A stretch of DNA of 6,009 bases, taken from Methylobacterium sp. Lineage in GTDB: Bacteria > Pseudomonadota > Alphaproteobacteria > Rhizobiales > Beijerinckiaceae. Position numbers and translations under genes: made by a program. Positions 3,651 to 6,009 of the stretch are shown here, piece by piece. The DNA lies in NCBI GenBank assembly GCA_021154065.1, contig JAJKJG010000144.1, positions 1 through 6,009 on the forward strand. Direction: 5' to 3'. Position 1 is the first letter of the stretch, and each line of letters starts with the position of its first letter. Under the pieces are notes generated by a model, which was given only the letters and a program-made list of their open reading frames with translations, had not been told where the DNA came from and did no database searches.

Positions 3651-5846
3651 ATGATGCGCCAATACGAGTTGGTCGAACGGGTGAGGCGTTACAATCCCGC
3701 GGCCGACGAGGCGCTTCTTGATCGGGCCTATGTCTACGCCATGATGGCGCACGGCTCGCAGACGCGCGCCTCGGGCGATCTTTACTTCGGCCATCCCCTC
3801 GAAGTCGCCGCGATCCTGACCGACCTCAAGCTCGACGACGCCACCATCGCCGCCGCCGTCCTGCACGACACTGTCGAAGACACCGCGACGACGCTGGAGG
3901 AGATCAACAAGATCTTCGGTCCCGAGATCGGCACGCTTGTCGACGGCCTGACCAAGCTCAAGCGCCTCGACCTCGTGTCCAAGCGCGCCGCCCAGGGCGA
4001 GAACTTCCGCAAGCTGCTCCTCGCCATCGCGGCGGACGTGCGCGTGTTGCTGGTCAAGCTCGCCGACCGGCTGCACAACATGCGCACGCTTCACTTCATG
4101 CCGCCGGACAAGCGCAAGCGCACCGCCGAGGAGACCCTTGAGATTTACGCCCCGCTGGCCGGGCGCATGGGCATCCAGGAGATGCGCGAGGAACTTGAGG
4201 ATCTCGCCTTCCGGCATCTCCGGCCCGAAGCCTACGAGACCATCAGCCGGCGCCTCGCCGATCTGTCGGCGCGCAACGAGCAACTCGTCGAGGAGATCGA
4301 GCGGGACCTCGCCGGCAAACTTGAGGCGAAAGGCGTTCGGGCGCGCGTTACGGGGCGCCGGAAGCGGCCTTACTCCATCTGGCACAAGATGGAGCGCAAG
4401 TCGGTCTCCTTCGAGCAGTTATCCGACATTATCGGTTTTCGCGTGATCGTGGCCACGGTCGACGACTGCTACCGGGCGCTCGGCGTCGTCCACATCACTT
4501 GGCCGATGGTGCCGGGGCGCTATAAGGACTACATCTCGACGCCGAAGCAGAACGATTATCGCTCGATCCACACCACCGTGATCGGCCCGAGCAGCCAACG
4601 CGTCGAACTCCAGATCCGCACCGCCGAGATGGACGAGGTGGCGGAATTCGGCATTGCGGCGCATGCGCTGTATAAGGACGGCGCGGCCGCCGCCTCACGC
4701 CGCACCGGTGAGAGCCGCGCCTATCAGTGGCTGCGCCGCACGGTCGATCTCCTGGCCGAGGGCGACAACCCGGAAGAGTTCCTGGAGCACACGAAGCTCG
4801 AACTCTTCCACGACCAGGTGTTCTGCTTCACCCCAAAGGGCCGTCTCATCGCCCTGCCCCGCGGCGCCACCCCGATCGACTTCGCCTACGCGGTCCACAC
4901 CGATGTCGGCAACACCGCGGTCGGCGCCAAGATCAACGGCCGCATGGCGCCCCTTCTGACGGAGTTGCAGAACGGCGATGAGGTCGAGATCGTCCGCGCC
5001 GAGGGGCAGACGCCGCCCGCCGCCTGGGAGTCCCTCGTCGTCACCGGCAAGGCCCGCGCCGCCATCCGCCGCGCCACGCGTACCGCCGTGCGCCGCCAAT
5101 ACGCCGGGCTCGGCCGTCAGATCCTGGAGCGGGCCTTCGAGCGGGCGGGCAAGACGCTCTCGGACGAAAAGCTGAAGGGGGCGCTGCCGCGCCTGGCCCG
5201 CGGCTCGGTCGAGGACGTTCTGGCCGCGGTCGGACGGGGCGAGATGTTCTCCGGCGATGCCGTGCGAGCCGTTTACCCGGACTACACGGACGAGCGCCGC
5301 CTCGCCGGCGGGGACGCAAGGAGCGGCGGCTGGATTCGTCTCACCCAGGACGCCTCCGCCAAGGGCAAGCTTCCCAACGGCGGCGATGCGCCCGGCGCCA
5401 TTCCGATCCGCGGCATCGACGCCGATCTTCCGGTGCGCTTTGCGCCTGAGGGCGGCGCCGTGCCGGGCGACCGCATCATCGGCATCCTGACGCCGGGTGA
5501 CGGCGTCACGATCTATCCGATCCAGTCGATGGCGCTGGCGGCGTTCGACAACGAACCCAACCGTTGGCTCGACGTGCGTTGGGACATCGACGGCCGTGCG
5601 CCGCAGCGCTTCCCGGCGCGTCTCGCCTTGCAAACGATCAACGAGCCGGGCACGCTCGCGCAGATCACTCAGGTCATCGCCGACCACGATGGCAATATCG
5701 ACAACATCGCGATGAAGCGCCGCACCCAGGACTTCACCGACATGACGATCGACCTCGCGGTGTGGGACTTGAAGCACCTGAACGCGATCATCTCCGAGCT
5801 GCGCGCCAAACGCGTGATCAGCCGGGCGGATCGGGTGACAGGGTAA
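3651..5846 (+). CDS. rel: Bifunctional (p)ppGpp synthetase / hydrolase (RelA/SpoT homologue, Rsh)
   Basis: This long-form Rsh makes and degrades (p)ppGpp, the stringent-response alarmone. Numbering is from ATG 3651 (731 residues; the ATG at 3615 would give 743). The hydrolase HD domain has His48, the HD pair His72-Asp73 (VLHDTVEDT) and Asp139 (VKLADRLHNMRTL), so it looks active. The synthetase domain has RRKRPYSIWHKM (about 236-247), Asp259 in DIIGFRVI, RYKD (290-293), KQNDYRSIHT (299-308) and ELQIRT with Glu319. RYKD matches the RxKD motif of bifunctional enzymes, not the ExDD of synthetase-only RelA. A TGS domain follows (about 390-448, His416 in AVHTD), then a helical region, a region without the usual zinc-finger cysteines (598-607, APEGGAVPGD), and an ACT domain to the end (about 656-731). 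The MMRQYELVERV start and upstream AGAGGAGA favour 3651. It lies downstream of rpoZ beyond a terminator. It is probably the only long Rsh in the genome, though this window cannot show that. Confidence 0.96.
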   Translation: MMRQYELVERVRRYNPAADEALLDRAYVYAMMAHGSQTRASGDLYFGHPLEVAAILTDLKLDDATIAAAVLHDTVEDTATTLEEINKIFGPEIGTLVDGLTKLKRLDLVSKRAAQGENFRKLLLAIAADVRVLLVKLADRLHNMRTLHFMPPDKRKRTAEETLEIYAPLAGRMGIQEMREELEDLAFRHLRPEAYETISRRLADLSARNEQLVEEIERDLAGKLEAKGVRARVTGRRKRPYSIWHKMERKSVSFEQLSDIIGFRVIVATVDDCYRALGVVHITWPMVPGRYKDYISTPKQNDYRSIHTTVIGPSSQRVELQIRTAEMDEVAEFGIAAHALYKDGAAAASRRTGESRAYQWLRRTVDLLAEGDNPEEFLEHTKLELFHDQVFCFTPKGRLIALPRGATPIDFAYAVHTDVGNTAVGAKINGRMAPLLTELQNGDEVEIVRAEGQTPPAAWESLVVTGKARAAIRRATRTAVRRQYAGLGRQILERAFERAGKTLSDEKLKGALPRLARGSVEDVLAAVGRGEMFSGDAVRAVYPDYTDERRLAGGDARSGGWIRLTQDASAKGKLPNGGDAPGAIPIRGIDADLPVRFAPEGGAVPGDRIIGILTPGDGVTIYPIQSMALAAFDNEPNRWLDVRWDIDGRAPQRFPARLALQTINEPGTLAQITQVIADHDGNIDNIAMKRRTQDFTDMTIDLAVWDLKHLNAIISELRAKRVISRADRVTG

Positions 5847-5859
5847 ACGATCGTCCTCC

Positions 5860-5895
5860 GGGGCGTTGAACGGCGGCTCTTGCCTCCGCCGCCCC
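5860..5895 (+). terminator. Possible hairpin terminator downstream of rel, no T run
   Basis: Fourteen bases after the rel stop, CGGCGG (5871-5876) can pair with CCGCCG (5886-5891) around a 9-base loop. GGGGC (5860-5864) can alternatively pair with GCCCC (5891-5895). No T tract follows, so it is at best a weak or Rho-assisted terminator. Confidence 0.3.
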
Positions 5896-6009
5896 GCCCT
5901 CCCATGACGCCTCTCCGCGCGCTTCCCGCCCGCCCTGCCCCGGCCTCCCCAGAGCGACCGATCACGCGCTCATAACGAACGACCCAGTTCTCGACGAATT
6001 CCGCGCGGC
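5896..6009. other. Pyrimidine-rich stretch at right edge, no supportable gene
   Basis: The plus strand from 5896 to about 5950 is strongly C/T-rich. The last 40 bases or so are more balanced and could be the 3' end of a leftward gene that begins beyond the edge: two minus-strand frames end there, at TGA 5972-5970 and TGA 5964-5962. The available residues are too few to recognise a family, so no CDS is called. Confidence 0.4.

Noticed and set aside
2856..4385. 509-codon open frame on the minus strand, antisense to rpoZ and the first third of rel
   Set aside because: It mirrors the codon pattern of well-recognised genes on the other strand. GC-rich codons with G/C third positions leave few stops in the complementary frame. 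Its product resembles no family and is rich in Arg, Gly and Ala.
4695..5777. 360-codon minus-strand open frame antisense to rel
   Set aside because: It is a shadow of the rel coding frame, with no recognisable domain and no ribosome site noted.
5669..5965. 98-codon minus-strand open frame (GTG start) overlapping the end of rel and the right-edge gap
   Set aside because: Most of it is antisense to the ACT domain of rel, and its upstream part is low-complexity Gly/Arg. No family is recognised.

Overview
The window comes from a high-GC bacterial chromosome, most likely an alphaproteobacterium of the order Hyphomicrobiales (Rhizobiales). Three things point there: the omega subunit has a long acidic C-terminal extension, a single bifunctional Rel/SpoT-type protein lies directly downstream of rpoZ, and the fatty-acid genes have the alphaproteobacterial form and order. 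This assignment rests on recognition of protein families, not on a database search.

Left half, minus strand (read right to left): fabD (2859-1924), fabG (1888-1151), acpP (915-679) and fabF (from 611, cut by the left edge). They form the core type II fatty-acid synthesis cluster. FabD loads malonyl onto AcpP, FabF condenses it with acyl-AcpP, and FabG reduces the 3-ketoacyl product. fabD and fabG are 35 bases apart and probably co-transcribed. A 235-base gap before acpP holds a candidate promoter and a 5' leader hairpin, so acpP probably also has its own transcript.

Centre: a 146-base divergent intergenic region separates fabD (minus) from rpoZ (plus, 3006-3410). Downstream of rpoZ is a 204-base gap up to the first possible rel start at 3615. 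It holds an imperfect second copy of the rpoZ 3' end, a strong GC-rich hairpin and a textbook Rho-independent terminator.

Right half, plus strand: rel (spoT/relA homologue; preferred start 3651, end 5846) encodes a long-form (p)ppGpp synthetase/hydrolase with HD, synthetase, TGS and ACT domains. Both catalytic centres look intact. The last 163 bases are GC- and pyrimidine-rich, with no gene that can be supported.

Most of the window is ordinary, well-conserved housekeeping sequence. No mobile element, CRISPR array, tRNA or rRNA is visible, and I see no convincing undescribed system. The points worth a second look are the duplicated rpoZ 3' end, the hairpin at the predicted 5' end of the acpP transcript, the loss of the Cys motif in the Rel C-terminal region, and the nearness of the fatty-acid genes to the stringent-response genes.
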